From Azorinus chamasolen (Eukaryota; Mollusca; Bivalvia; Cardiida; Solecurtidae): 64,000 nt of DNA. The notes under the pieces are model-generated. The model saw only the letters and a program-made list of their open reading frames with translations. It made no database searches and was not told the DNA's origin. Both the position numbers and the translations under genes were made by a program. The stretch is from NCBI GenBank assembly GCA_963576725.1, contig OY755239.1:56773953-56837952 (forward strand), written 5' to 3'. Position 1 is the first letter of the stretch. Each line of letters starts with the position of its first letter. Positions 33,913-46,910 of this stretch are shown here, in pieces.

Positions 33913-34562
33913 TAATTATTTAACATAGAAGTCTTAAATGCAGATGGTTGCTTAATGCATGGTAACATTAATACAGAAAGATACCGCCTGCATTACAGAC
34001 CCATAATTAGACATCTTGTTTTATGGCCACGTAAGACAGGTTCTTCTGTATGTATGTCAATAGTTTGTCACAGTTTGATCGAATCGGTATAAGTTATACA
34101 TGCACAAAATACACATTTTAACAGACATGATTTTTTCAAAGCGATACGAAAGTTTCGGGTGATATGATTCTACACTGTTTAAAACTGGTACATGTAGTTC
34201 AACCTAGTCTTAAGTGACCTTATATTGATTGGAAACAGGAACCTTAAAAAGCAGGTGGTTGCTTAATGCAGAGAAAGGGTAATGCAGAAAGCTCCTTTAG
34301 GAGCTTTCTGAATTACTTTTGCACTGCATTATGCTACCACCTGCCATACAGACCTCTAATTAGACCTATGTCTAATGGTCGCTTAAGACATGTTAAACTG
34401 CACAGTAAAACGTGTCTATAGTGACCACTGAAAGTATGTCTAATGCTGGTTTTTAAGTCAGGTGGTAGTTCAATGTTGAGTGAAAGTTATACAAAGAGCT
34501 CAGGTAGGAACATTCTGCATTACTTTCGACCAGCATTAAGCAGCCACCTGCTTATTATATCA
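33913..34562. repeat. Three P MITE copies in series, partly degraded
   Basis: The hairpins lie near 33940-34000 (apex lost), 34255-34345 (GAAAGCTCCTTTAGGAGC) and 34455-34555 (GAGCTCAGGTAGGAACA). The terminal words CTTAAGTGACC, GTCGCTTAAGACATG and CAGTAAAACGTGTCTATAG mark the borders approximately. Confidence 0.6.
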
Positions 34563-34564
34563 TA

Positions 34565-34760
34565 TACAGTAAACCTCTCTAAACCGGACGATTTAGTATA
34601 ATATCGGTCTTGGAAACAGTATGCAATGCAGGGTGAAAGTCGTGCAGAAAGCTCATCTAGGAGATTTCTGAATTATTTTCACCCTGCATTTAGCAGCCAC
34701 TTGCCTTAAAATATCTAAATTATTCTCTATTAGAATTCCGGTTTAAATGGTTTTACTGTA
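34565..34760. mobile_element. P MITE, full length
   Basis: The ends are TACAGTAAACCTCTCTAAAC and CCGGTTTAAATGGTTTTACT. The hairpin is GGTGAAAGTCGTGCAGAAAG with apex CTCATCTAGGAG. Confidence 0.8.
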
Positions 34761-34920
34761 TGCAGAGTGGCAGTGCCCTAAAACCGAACTCACTCACTCA
34801 CTCACGATATGCTCGCTATAGGCAGTCTCTACTGTACACGGTTCTGTTTACTACATGGTGCTACTACATTCTTTAACAACTACCAGCATTTAAAAAGACA
34901 GTTTTTAACTAACAGTGGTG

Positions 34921-35121
34921 TACAGTAATAACTCGATACTACGAACACTGAGCTAGGTACATGTACCATTATTGATATTTTAACACAGGTGGCAGCTTAA
35001 TGCATGGTGAAAATCATGCAAAAAACTCCTCTAGGAGCTTTCTGCACGACTTTCACCCTGGATTAAGCAGCCACCTGCCTACAAGACATAAATAATTCTT
35101 TATTACTAAAATTTCGTAGGT
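34921..35121. mobile_element. P MITE (AACTCGATACTACGAAC subtype)
   Basis: The ends are TACAGTAATAACTCGATACT and TACTAAAATTTCGTAGGTAT. The hairpin GCAAAAAACTCCTCTAGGAG has outer arms GGTGGCAGCTTAATGCATGG and GGATTAAGCAGCCACC. Confidence 0.75.
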
Positions 35122-35336
35122 ATTTAGAAAACACGAATAGGGTGTCAATCAGTGTAGATCCTGATGAGTCGCCGAGTAAATTGCCCAGTAATTTGAATCC
35201 AAACTTTGTGTAAAGGTTATTACAAATTATTCCCAAATTGTAGTTACGGCAGTTCTCCACAACATGTTCATTACATCTGACGGAGAACAGATCAAACACA
35301 ATAAAACATGAGAGTTAAATGAGTCGATGTATTTGA

Positions 35337-35750
35337 ACAGTAGAACCTGTGTTAGACGGCCATTAATTTATTGAACACAGGGTCTTAAAAAGCAGATGGC
35401 TGATTAACCCATACCCTGATCTTGACGACTTTTGACGACTCTGTAAAAGCCACTTTGTGAAACCACTGTGATAAATACATGTAGAGCATTTGCTAATACG
35501 GGAGCAAATGCCCTATTAATTTATCACAATGGTTTCAAACTACAAAAATCTAAAAAAAATCCTTTTCTCTAGTTAATGCTCCTTTTCAGTAGATTTATTC
35601 AAAGAGGTTGGATCTAAAAATAGCCTATGAGGGAATGGGTTAATGCAGGAGCTTTCTACATTACTATTGACTTCTATTAATCTACCACCTGCCTTACAGA
35701 TCCATAACCAGACCTCTTTTTGATGACCGCTTAAGACAGAACCTAATGTA
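35337..35750. mobile_element. P MITE interrupted by an M3 MITE
   Basis: It runs from CAGTAGAACCTGTGTTAGAC to GACCGCTTAAGACAGAACCT. The hairpin arm AGATGGCTGATTAA is broken by M3 (35404-35643) and continues TTAATGCAGGAGCTTTCTAC. Confidence 0.85.
35404..35643 (-). mobile_element. M3 MITE nested in the P hairpin, TTAA duplicated
   Basis: TTAACCCATACCCTGATCTT to ATGAGGGAATGGGTTAA. The hairpin GAGCATTTGCTAATACGGGA is slightly opened. It occupies the TTAA of the P arm word CTTAATGCAGG. Confidence 0.9.
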
Positions 35751-35790
35751 TTTTAAATGGTCCATTCTTCCGTTATTCCCCACCTGACTA

Positions 35791-35862
35791 GAATTTGCAA
35801 ACAGTTTGGATCCAGATGAGATGCCGAGTAACTCGGAGTCTCACGAGGATCCAAGCTATTTG
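35791..35862. repeat. M2-type hairpin
   Basis: GCAAACAGTTTGGATCCAGA with GATGCCGAGTAACTCGGAGTC and the right arm GAGGATCCAAGCTATTTG. Confidence 0.65.
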
Positions 35863-36228
35863 ACAATCGGTTATTGAGCCGACATTGACCGACATAATAC
35901 CATGTGGAATAATATTTTGCCAGCTACACGTTTTTTTATAACGTATGCAAAACGGATCTGAAAGCGACTAATAAATTGTAGCATGTCCAATCAATCTGAT
36001 GAAAATTCAGTTGAACAGAATTGCTCAAGCATAATAAAACATGAAAGTTAATAAGTGATTCAATGTATTTGGAGTTTAAATCAACAAACTAATGTGACAA
36101 CATTGACACAACATACCAATGACACCTTATACCTCTGCCACTCAAATCAATACTACATGTGTAGCACAGAAAAGATTACTTCAGATGAGCTTATTATACA
36201 AACAACGATGAATGATATGTTTTACATA

Positions 36229-36525
36229 AACAGTTGAACTTCCATATCTCGAGTTTCAAAGGACCATACAAATTATGTCGAGATCTACTCTGAACAATTT
36301 CTCAAGCTCACAGCTTAACGTGGGTCTAATGTAATGCTGAACGCTCCTCCAGGAGTTTTCATCATTACTTTCAAACTGTATTATGCTGTCGTATGTGTTT
36401 CTAGATATTCTTAGTAATACCTTTTAGAACAATCCTGTATTGTAGTTTTTGGAAGGACCGAACTTTTACTTCGAGTTATCACGATGTTCAAGTTATCCGA
36501 GTTCGAGATCTCGACGTTAAGCTGT
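36229..36525. mobile_element. P-like MITE with TTGAACTTC ends
   Basis: The left end is CAGTTGAACTTCCATATCTC and the right end reads GTTCGAGATCTCGACG. The internal hairpin has apex ACGCTCCTCCAGGAG with arms TAATGCTGA and TCATTACTTTC, like other P members. Confidence 0.6.
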
Positions 36526-36900
36526 AACTATATATACAGTGATCATTACGCATTCCATGCCGTTCGAAACCCAACCTTTGTGCAATGTAAACAGTGTTAA
36601 TTCAAATCAGAAGCGGTGCCTGCACTGTTTGTCATTTACAAGCATCTAATGTAAACAGCTTCTGTACACAAAAACCGAGTACCCTTTATAAGTGCCGCGC
36701 CAGGATACCAGCAACTGTTCCGGGTATACACTGCTGACACTGACACTGTACAAAGGCTAGTTATCGCACAGCGTGACTCAAATATACGATGATCAATAAA
36801 TCAAAGGTATCTTTTAAACAAGATAAGTGACATGCGGTTCTCTCCCTTAGTATCGACGTTAATCATTCAATGAGAGAATTTCAAAACTTCATATTTTGTG

Positions 36901-37110
36901 TACAGTAAAGTCTCGCTAATGCGACCGCTCAAAAGAAATATAATTATTGATATTTAAATCAGGTGGTAGCTTAATGCGGTGCAAATTTAACACCCAAAGC
37001 TAATATACGAGCTTTTTTGTATTACTTTTGCTCTGCAATAACCATGCACCTGCGTTTTCAGACTGCTATGTTAATATATTATGTGGTCACATTAGCAACA
37101 CTTTGCTGTA
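36901..37110. mobile_element. P MITE (GCTAATGCGACC subtype)
   Basis: The ends are TACAGTAAAGTCTCGCTAAT and ATTAGCAACACTTTGCTGTA. The hairpin is degraded (AAAGCTAATATACGAGCTTT). Confidence 0.75.
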
Positions 37111-37299
37111 TAAACAAACCCATCGTTTTATAAATTGTATATATTTCACACCTCCATCCACCTCCACATCCGACAGCTTATGTATCTTTCGATACGTAGC
37201 CGAACGATGGGAAACATTACCCTTTTGTTTCCTTCCAAACTTGGCATAGCCATTTGATGCGTGCATTGTGCAGTATAGGAATACAGCAGAATATCTCTT

Positions 37300-37440
37300 A
37301 AGTAGGTATGGAACGCCTAAACATCATTAGACAGCTGTCTGTATTATATCTACCTTGCCTGAAACAAACACCTGTCTTAAATAAAAGACTTATAAATATG
37401 ACTTCCTTTAAATGACCACTTAAGAGATTTTTTACTGTTA
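37300..37440. mobile_element. P MITE, right part, degraded
   Basis: AAACACCTGTCTTAAATAAA and ATGACCACTTAAGAGATTTT followed by TACTGTT. It lies just downstream of the receptor stop codon. Confidence 0.45.
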
Positions 37441-37493
37441 TCAAAACAGAAATGCAACGAGACAAGTATCCAGACATTGCGATGATAATTGTG

Positions 37494-37676
37494 TCAATGC
37501 GCACCAAGGTCCCACTTGTCGCTGATGTCCTGTATTATCTGGTCTTGGTCAACATACTCCAGGATATGCGGGGCTTGCATAAGCACGCCGATGGTTCCCG
37601 ACACCGTTACAATAAGGAAGATGTAGAGCAACATACGGTCGATTACCCGAGCAACGTATTTCCAGTCGTCTAAAAC
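37494..37676 (-). CDS. nAChR terminal coding exon (M4 and stop)
   Basis: 61 codons including TGA at 37494-37496. The exon opens after ...TTATACAG with VLDDWKYVARVIDRMLLYIF, the conserved start of M4, and then continues VTVSGTIGVLMQAPHI. It ends in an acidic tail finishing DKWDLGAH. Phase 0, joining ...NEDEYNT of the previous exon. A degraded P MITE begins about 15 bp upstream of the acceptor. No polyadenylation signal was assigned. Confidence 0.92.
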   Translation of the reverse strand, partial: VLDDWKYVARVIDRMLLYIFLIVTVSGTIGVLMQAPHILEYVDQDQIIQDISDKWDLGAH

Positions 37677-40600
37677 CTGTATAAAAGATATAGAGTAGAA
37701 CCTGATTTAAGCGACCATCAAAATGAGGTCTAATTATAGGTATGTAAGACAGGTGGTAGCTTAATGCAGGTCAAAAGTAATATAGAAGCTATAGGAGCTT
37801 TCTGCATCGATTTTGACCTGCATTAAGCAACCACCTGCTTTTAAGACTCATGTGATCAATAAATTAATGGCCGCTTAAGACTACTTAAGTCCACATCGAC
37901 TTCATACGCAACAGCTGTGCTCCAAGTTGGACACACACGGTCTATAATTCGACGCCTACATGTTCCGCTTTAGCAGTTGCAGTTGACAGTTATGTTGGTA
38001 TTTTAAGCTATGTCTGGCTCTATCATGTGTAACCATTTTGGATCCAGATGAATAAATCGGCGTCTCATCAGGATTCAAACTGTTTTACACTCTGTTTATC
38101 TTTTTGTAAAGCAACTGAAGAATACATACTCTTAATAGTTGAGCTGATATTGCCAGTAGACGCCAATACTGGCACTGTAAGGGTTTATTGGGCTGCGAAA
38201 GCAGCCCAATCTCATACGGCTTTGAATTTTGACCATGCGTTTCTGCGTTCCTGTGTTTCTATAAAAGCCAATCTTTTTAATAACTATAGTTTACTGTGAG
38301 ACAAGTTTTCATTTATATATATTCATTTATTTTATTTAGTTTGATTCATTTATTTTTCTCAGCGGGAGCACATATTTGTGTCGGGGTTATTTCTTTCTGT
38401 TCTGCCATGACCCATGACCCTTAGTTTACGTGCTTTTGGTTTAAAACCATTTTGTACATAAAAAGTCCTTTGTTTGCATTTTGGCTTTGGTAAAGTTATT
38501 TAGCGGAGACCTTTTACTCGTGGTTTTGTTGACCGTTTTGCATATTTCACCATTGTGCATGAATTTGCTTCTATTTAAATGTATATCTTATACTAACCTG
38601 TTCTTAATTTGGGGACAATATAAGTGAAAAAGTTAATGGGCATTGAGTCGACCTATTCGAATAATTTCATGTAGACTGTAAGTATGGACATTTGTATGCC
38701 TTGTGAACATCACTTAATGTGATAATGGTTTCTACGTCAGTGTGTTTCAGCAAATGAATAACATTGATCTGTGACGTAATGTGCATTATTAGTGTTATAC
38801 ACAGGTATTATGCATCATGGCTCATTAAAACATTCCCCCGTTTCTGCTATTAATTTAAACATTACAGTCGTGTTTTCCCAATGTATCTGTTAATTAAAAG
38901 TACTAAACCATATTCCTCCCTCTTTTTCTTCTATCCTGCTTAAAGACAGTCATATGACTTCAAGAACTGCGATTTAATGCCCACCTCCTTTGCAATATCG
39001 GTTTGTGTAATTTGTCAGAACATATTTCTGAAATGTGTTGTAAGCATGTGTAAAGTAAAATGCAAGACACACGTGACCATCGAGTTTTAGCATAGTTTGA
39101 GTTAATGAGGTAAGACCGATTTCTTTGTACAAGTTGAAACAGATTTTGTTTTCATTTTCTATAGGAAATTGTTCCGTAACGTGTTTTTATACTCAATTAG
39201 TTATTCGTCACAGCACGTGTGTTTATTTATGTCTAATTACTATTGCAAGACTGCAGTTGTATAGATTAATTGGTGTCAACAAGTTTGGTCATGCAATCCA
39301 TACCTTTGAAGTCAATGCCAACTACTAACAAGGTAACCCTGATTATCTTTGATCAAGATCTAATCAAACAAGCAACGATGGCAACAACAGCTTTTGTATA
39401 TCTGCTAAAGGCATCTAGTTCGTATATATGCAATTCAGAGCTCCAGATAAGATGCGTAAATTAAAACATTTTCAAGAATAACTCATTTATTTCTCCACCA
39501 AACCCTATACTGTGACCACTCTTTAGAATCGTTTCTTCGAGACGATTCTAAAGAGTGGTCACAGTAAAGGGTTTGGTGGAGAAATGACGATTTTAGTATT
39601 TGGGTACGCACCATTATCTGTACCTCTGTATGCATATACAGTAAACCCCTCTAAACCGGAATTCTAGTAGATAACAATTTAGATAATACTAGTCAGGTGG
39701 CTGCTTAATGAAGGACGAAAGCCATGCAGAAAGCTTCTAGAGGTTCTAGGAGCTTTCTGCATGATTTTCACCCTGCAGTAAGCTGCCACTTGTCCCCAAT
39801 ACCGATATTTATACTAAATTTAATGTCCGGTTTAGAGGGGGGTTACTGTACATCGTTCATAATAAGTTGCATGACATTAAACCATAGCAATTGTTCAGTA
39901 AACTACCTATCCATATCCTGAAGGTAGCAAATCACAGTGCTGTAATATTTTGCTCAAATATATCAGTCATACATAGTAAAATATAATTATGCATGAAACC
40001 TACTTTAAAATTGAAAAGGTACAATTGTTCGAAACATTTGGCGATGGTATATTTGACAACCAGCACATCTGCCATCATCACTATCGCCGTTGCCGGTATC
40101 ATCATCATCATAATAGCGTCATCATCATCATCATCCTGAGATCTTCAATTCGATGCCTCCTTAGGGATAATATTAGACAAGCCCCAGAAAAAGTATTTTC
40201 CCCCAGCAAACTCTAAATAGAATTTTTCGGAGCACATCTAGCATTTGCAAGGCAGTACACTTTTTTCAAATTGTCAGAACAGCTTTTTCTTGTTTCTTAT
40301 TTAACCTTTCTCCTGCTAGGCGCTAATTGACTGACACTTGTAATAGTTTTGATCCAGATGAGACGCTGAGTCCCTTGGAGTCTGATTAGGATTCAAGCCG
40401 TGTTTAACCAGCAATGGTTTCTAAAATCCCATATCGATATGGAAGTAGTCAGAGTGGCGCCAGCTTTAACCCATTACCTCATAGGCAACTTTTAGACCTA
40501 ACCGCTTTAAAGAAATCTACCGAGAAGGAGGATTTACCAGAGAAAATATAAATTTTAAAACTGTGTGGTTTAGAAACCATTGTGATAAATAGAGCATTTG

Positions 40601-43600
40601 CCACAGAGGACCAAATGTTCTATTTATCACAATGGTTTCATTAAGTGGCATTTACAGAGGCGCCAATATGAGGGAATGGCTTAAATGTGAGAAGACATAT
40701 ATACCTTAAAGGAGCCCAGTGACCAATGTCTGAAACTGTTTTTCATCGCAAATTAAACTATTTCGTACTTGATGAACACCAAAATAAACAAATAAATCTA
40801 AATCAGAATAAATCTAAAACGTATTTGGAGGGGTTCGCTAAGATAAATAAGCTTAAACTGTCTCAGATTAAACGGTAGAGGTTAATGTTTGACAATCTCT
40901 CGTTAACCCCGTGTAACATTTTATCTAATCAATGTTAAATCTTTTGCTTTCACGAGAAAAGACAAACTGTTTACCAAATCCTCAAACAGTATAATTATGT
41001 TTAAACTTTAGCCTGCTGCAGGCGAATTTTTAATTACGTTTGCAGATAGTTTGGACCCAGATAAGACATCGAGTGGATTGACGTTTCACCAGGTTCAAAA
41101 CTATCTAATACTCTGATAGTATTGTTGAAATGAAATCCAATGCAAGAGAAATCACCAGTGACAACTGAAGTCAATGACAGTTTCTACTAACACAAGTTTG
41201 ATCAGCATGGCGAAGCTTAAGAATCAAATTAATTCCAGGAGATCCTCGCTGTAAGAATTAACAAAAGCTATTGAAACCATTGCTTGTGGCATGTAGACAG
41301 TGTTAGAACTTTCATTGAAACAAATAGAATAATATTTGCAAAAGTTAGACGAGAGTATCATTGTGAACGCACACTGTAATCAGTGAAAAGTATAAAAAAT
41401 GCATATAAATCGGATTTTGTTTCCCGGTATATATTAATCTTTATTATGTGTGTTTCGTTTGAAGTTAGCTGTTGCAATATAAAGTACCCCTCGCCTGTAA
41501 TACGACCTCTTAATGAATTAACAATTTAGGACAAAATGATTACAGAAAGCACTTAAGAAATGTATGCATAAAGCCATAATAAAACACATAAAACATAATC
41601 CAAAACATTATTCATGTTGTCCGTATCTGTTATATGAATATTTATTAGGTGAAGGGTCAACCCATTCTCTCATATTGACGCCTTTTTGCGCCTCTGTAAA
41701 ACTCATCTTTTGAAACCATAGTGATAAATAGAGCATTTGCTCCATATGAGCAAATGCTCTATTTATCACGATGGTTTCAAAACTATACAATTCTAAAAGT
41801 TCTCCCTTTCTATAGTTGACGCTCCTTTTCGGTAGATCAATTCAAAGATGTTGGGTCTAAAAATAGTTTAGGAGGGAATTTGGCCTCGAAATATGTATAT
41901 ATCAATATGAAACAAGGTTAACACTGAATATTGCTGCTCTGTTCAATCATGACCAATGGCATTACTAGAATAGTAAATTGCTACATATGATATGAGTAAT
42001 TTATTTGACAGGATGCATGTTGTATTCCCAAATGACTTCCTTATCTTTTCATAACTGCATATAATACACACAGTATTGTTGGTATTTGAAGACATTGTAG
42101 TCAGGTAAATTATAATTTCACGAGGAAAACAATAAACCCTGATTAGAGAACTACTACAGACGTCGTCTGATCTGGATCTACTCTGGAAGTGAAAAGGTGG
42201 TTGTGTGAAGGAAATGGTTAATGTATACTTTACCGAACAAGATGCTCATACTAATGTAGATATTTATGTATTTATGCTTATTATTAAGTGTATAACGGCA
42301 TTGCATATGATGCCAAGCCACACACTCTCTTCAGAGCTACAGATTAAGATGCATACTCTAATACTGAATTATCGGCATGTCTCCACCAAACCCTATGTTG
42401 TGACCAGTCTTTAGAATCGTCTCTTCGGTATACTATTATGGTCTCTTCTCTTCTCTTATGGTCATAACATAGGGTTTGGTGGAAAAACTAAGAAGCTATT
42501 CTTAAAAATGTTTTAATTTACGCATCTTATCTGGACTTCTGTCTCTTAGCAACGTCCGACGTGGTCTTAACCTTGCATTTCCTTCACGTGTCAATTAAAG
42601 GACAATAAATCTGTGTGTACTGCAAATAGGCACGTAACAAATTATATCGCCATTTTATAAAATTATGTTTGTTTGGCGGCTTACACATTTGTCTATAAAT
42701 ACCATATACTGTAACACCCCTCTAATGCGACCACTTTACGAATAAACGCAAGTGTCTTTATAAATAGGTGATTGCTTAAATGCATGGCAAAAGTAATGCA
42801 GAATATTCCTGCTGGAGCTTTCGGTATAACTTCCATCCTGCAGTAAGCTATCACATGCCTTTGAAATCAGAGTTAGCCCTGTGTTTGATTTTCACTTTGG
42901 TTTTTGTTTTACTGTTCCTGGCCCCGGGACCAAAAGTGCATTTTGCCAATGGTTTCATACTGATAAGAGAGTAAGGGCAATTATTTTGAGATTAGTTTGT
43001 AAATTGTGGCATCAAAGAATAACGAATACTCCCGGGGGCAATATGTTTTGGTAAAATGACCAGAAATTAAATTGTCTACAGTATGCATGTCATTGTGCGC
43101 TTTGACATAAAGTCGTACAGATGGCACCAACGCACAGGTTAGCCCTTATTATCCCATTCCCTCATATTAACGCATTTAGACGCCTCAGTAAAGGTCGCTT
43201 TTATAACCATTGTGATAAATACAGCATTTGCTCCTATTTATCACAATGGTTTCAAACCTACACATAAAATGTAAACGTTTCATTATGTTTTGTAAATGCT
43301 CCTTTTCTGTAGATTTATTCAAAGAGGTTGGGTCTAACACCAAGCCTACATGTATAAGGAAATGGGTTAAGAATGGAAATTGCAAACCGTTTAAACCCAG
43401 ATGGACACCATCTGGATCCTAACTACCTGAAACTCGATCAGTAGTTTCCACCGAGTTTGGATGAAAAGGCATTTAGTAGAAAATGTTCCTGATAAAAATG
43501 CTCAGTAAAAATCATTTGTTTTAGCAAGACAAAGGTTAAATGAACCCTGGTCGTCAACGGTACAAAAACTCAGGCTATAGCAAATGCACCTAACTCGAAC

Positions 43601-46600
43601 CTTTGATCTGATAATTACTTAGGCATTATTTTTGAATATTTGTAAAAATCATTAAGTGCAGGGCTTTTAGGTAATCGCATATTAATCTTGTTTCCGTATT
43701 GTAAAAGTCAACGATTATGCCAGGAGTTTTTCGCTTACATAATTATTTGCACATCTGCTCATTCCTCTAATAAAGATTATTGATTATGTGTGTAGTATAA
43801 TTGTATGCTTTAACCCTTACAATGCTGAATTTTCAAATGCAATATTCCAAATTTCAAACAGGTCAGTCTTACGGTGGATATTTAGGGATTGTTAATCCTT
43901 ACAATTATGAATTTTCAAATGGATCATTCCAAAATGCAGACAGGTCGAGGTTATGGTGAATATGTAGGGATTTTTAACCCTTACAACGTTGAATGTTCTA
44001 AAGAAAAGTGTTTAGCAAACAGTACAAACTCTGATGAGAAGGTTCCTCAATGAACCCTTTCATCTGGGTCTTCATTGTTTGCAAAAGAAATTAATGACTC
44101 GTTTCCCGAATTGTAAGGGTTAGGGATAACATCACCCGACCAACATTATCGCACATTCTAATGTACAGCAGTAAGGCTATCGTACGGCATAAAGTGTCGT
44201 AGGTTGTAGCATACAATGGTTGCAACTTCCGTTTAAGATCGTCGCATGCGAGACCCTACGATAAATTTATTCGTAAGATATTTAGTAAGGCAAGTCCTGT
44301 CTAATTTGGCAAGTGTAATGCAATAACATAAGTCAGGGTTGAACCTTTTCTAAGTCGTGTGATTCTAAGCACTGTCGTACTATCATGAGCGCTAAGAGAG
44401 AGTACCAGTACACTCTTACATGTAAGTACTGGGCATAACCTGACAAGGGCTCCATCTTGCGACTTTGCGCTTCCACACTATACATTCGATAGATGCGAAA
44501 TTATATTTTTTGAAAGTGTATGGAAGGTGTTAAAATCTTCAATAATGCATTTAACCCTTTCCCTCATACACACGTGTTCTAAATGATCTATTTATCACAA
44601 AAATTTAAAAACTACACAATTCTAAATTGCCATTGTTTGTAGTTAATGCTCCTTTTCAGTAGATTTATTCAACGACGGTGGATCTAAAATTGGCACGGGG
44701 TGGGTTAATAAAATTACACTGTTCTAGTAAATTTACATTTAATATTTCAGAAACGTCCGTTTGATGCGCATTATTATAGTACTTGATGGTTAGCTTGAAA
44801 TAAAATCTCAATAGGAATACAATTCTAGGGACAAACTTTAAGAATGGAGTAAGGTCGGACAACATTAGACTTACTGTGTTATATTCATCCTCATTTTTCA
44901 AGTGCCGACTTATAAAGCGTAAAGCCTCGGCAGCCTTTATTATTTCAGGTGCAATTTGACCCAACATCGGATCTTCGAAGTTCGTTACCCTCGGCAGGCC
45001 TTCCGTTGAAGATGTTAGCTGCCGTGTACAGTTAGGATGACTCGGATCTGCCAGCTCCAGTGCTTCATTGTTGTGTCCTAAATGAATCACGCGATCCGGA
45101 GCGGCATACGTCACGTCCGGTCCGAGCTGTGTCGTCATTAGTGGTGCGGTAAAATGCGCGGTTTCGTCATGATCATCGGGTGACTTCCATCGAAGTTCAT
45201 GATCAGGTCTTTCCATGAACAATATCTTCGGCAGATAGTAAAGGAACACGACTCTGACCCAGTAAGGCATCTGGTGCGTTCTCGGGGTACGGTAGTTTCT
45301 GTTAATCACAATAACAGTCAACGAAATGGCCGCTATATTCATAATAAAGGTAAACAAAAGATATTTCGCCACAAGTGGTATTGTCAATGAAGGCGGCAGG
45401 ATTTTTGATATCAGTAATAAGAACACAACCAGAGCCAGTAGAATGGATATACACAGTGTGATCTTCTCACCTGCATCGGCTGGCAGAGCGAACACACACA
45501 ATGTCACAAAACTGATTAGGACACACGGTATAATTAAGTTGACCGTATAGAACAGAGTCTTTCGCCTGAGTTTGAACGTGAATATAACCATAGTTTTGGT
45601 TTCCCCAGTGCTCGGATGTGCTATCCGTTGTATTTCAGCGGGGCTATCTAGGATGTCCCATGTGCCGCTTTTAAGATAGTCAGTGACGTCAAGAGAGTTC
45701 ATGTTCATATAAAACGTGAAGTTAAGCTGGTCCTCACTGAATGTCCAAGATCCAAACTTCATGTCACATCGTTGCTCGTCAAATGGAAAATACTGCAATG
45801 AATTTCAAACAGCTTACTCATGACCTTGTGAATATTCATTAACCCATTCTCTCCAAATGACGCCTTTTTTGCGCCTTTGTAAAACTCATTTATTGAAACC
45901 ATTATGATAAATATAGCATTTGCTCCATAGGAGCAAACGCTCTATTCATCACAATGGTTTCAAAATTACACAATTCCAAAATTCTCCTTTTCTACAGTTA
46001 ATGCTCCTTTTCGGTACATTAATCCAAGGAGGTTTGGTCTAAAATAGTCACGACCTTGTGCATATGCATGGACTGATTTGTTATAAACAACACAAGTAGG
46101 GGATATTATACCTTTATAATTCCATAAACAAACAGAGCAGATCCCGATTAAAAGCACCTAGAGGAACCGTCTGAACTTGGTATACTGTATTTGCAACGGA
46201 CGAAAAGGCGTTTATCCCTTTACTCCATGAATATTTATATAAGAAATAATGACAGCGTGAACATTAGTTGATTAATTGTTATAATAGCACATGGACACAT
46301 GCATTTAACCATGAGAGAAACTGTACATTCATATCTATATTATATCATAAGCAAACAGTAGATCCTGATCATACTGTACGAGGAGTCGTCTGATCTGAGT
46401 CTATCCTGTTTGTAAAGACGCAGAAAGGCGTATTTATGGAGTAAATGGTTATATGAAGTAAAGGATTTAGGCAACTCATTAATGAATATATACATGTAAT
46501 AATGTTTGAGCCGCTCTCTGAGAAAAGGGGTCTTACTGCATTGAAAACTGTTTAGACAAAATCAGACACTATGTATATGATGAGGTATCAGATCATGTCT

Positions 46601-46842
46601 AACATTGTGTGGAAATATAGACAAAAACTACTACATAGTCTATTGAGGGACAAACAGTGTATACCCTGACCAGATGATGCGTCAGCCGCGGCGGATGGTC
46701 TGGGACTAAATTATTTGAAATGAAACAAGACCCACGAGATCACTTCCAGATATTTATGTTTACATCAGGGCTAATGGCGTTGGCTACTGAGGAGTCGTGT
46801 TCAATGCAAACAGTTCAATACATACAAACAAAACTCGCATAC

Positions 46843-46910
<68 letters not shown>

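Noticed and set aside
44665..44874. Receptor coding sequence downstream of KNEDEYNT
   Set aside because: The frame stays open into the intron, but GTAAGT at 44869-44874 is a strong donor and the following residues do not resemble M4, whereas 37494-37676 does.
45793..45798. Upstream start codon for the 918-bp receptor exon
   Set aside because: The apparent start is TTG inside the intron acceptor; the exon begins at 45792 and continues the frame of the 115-bp exon.
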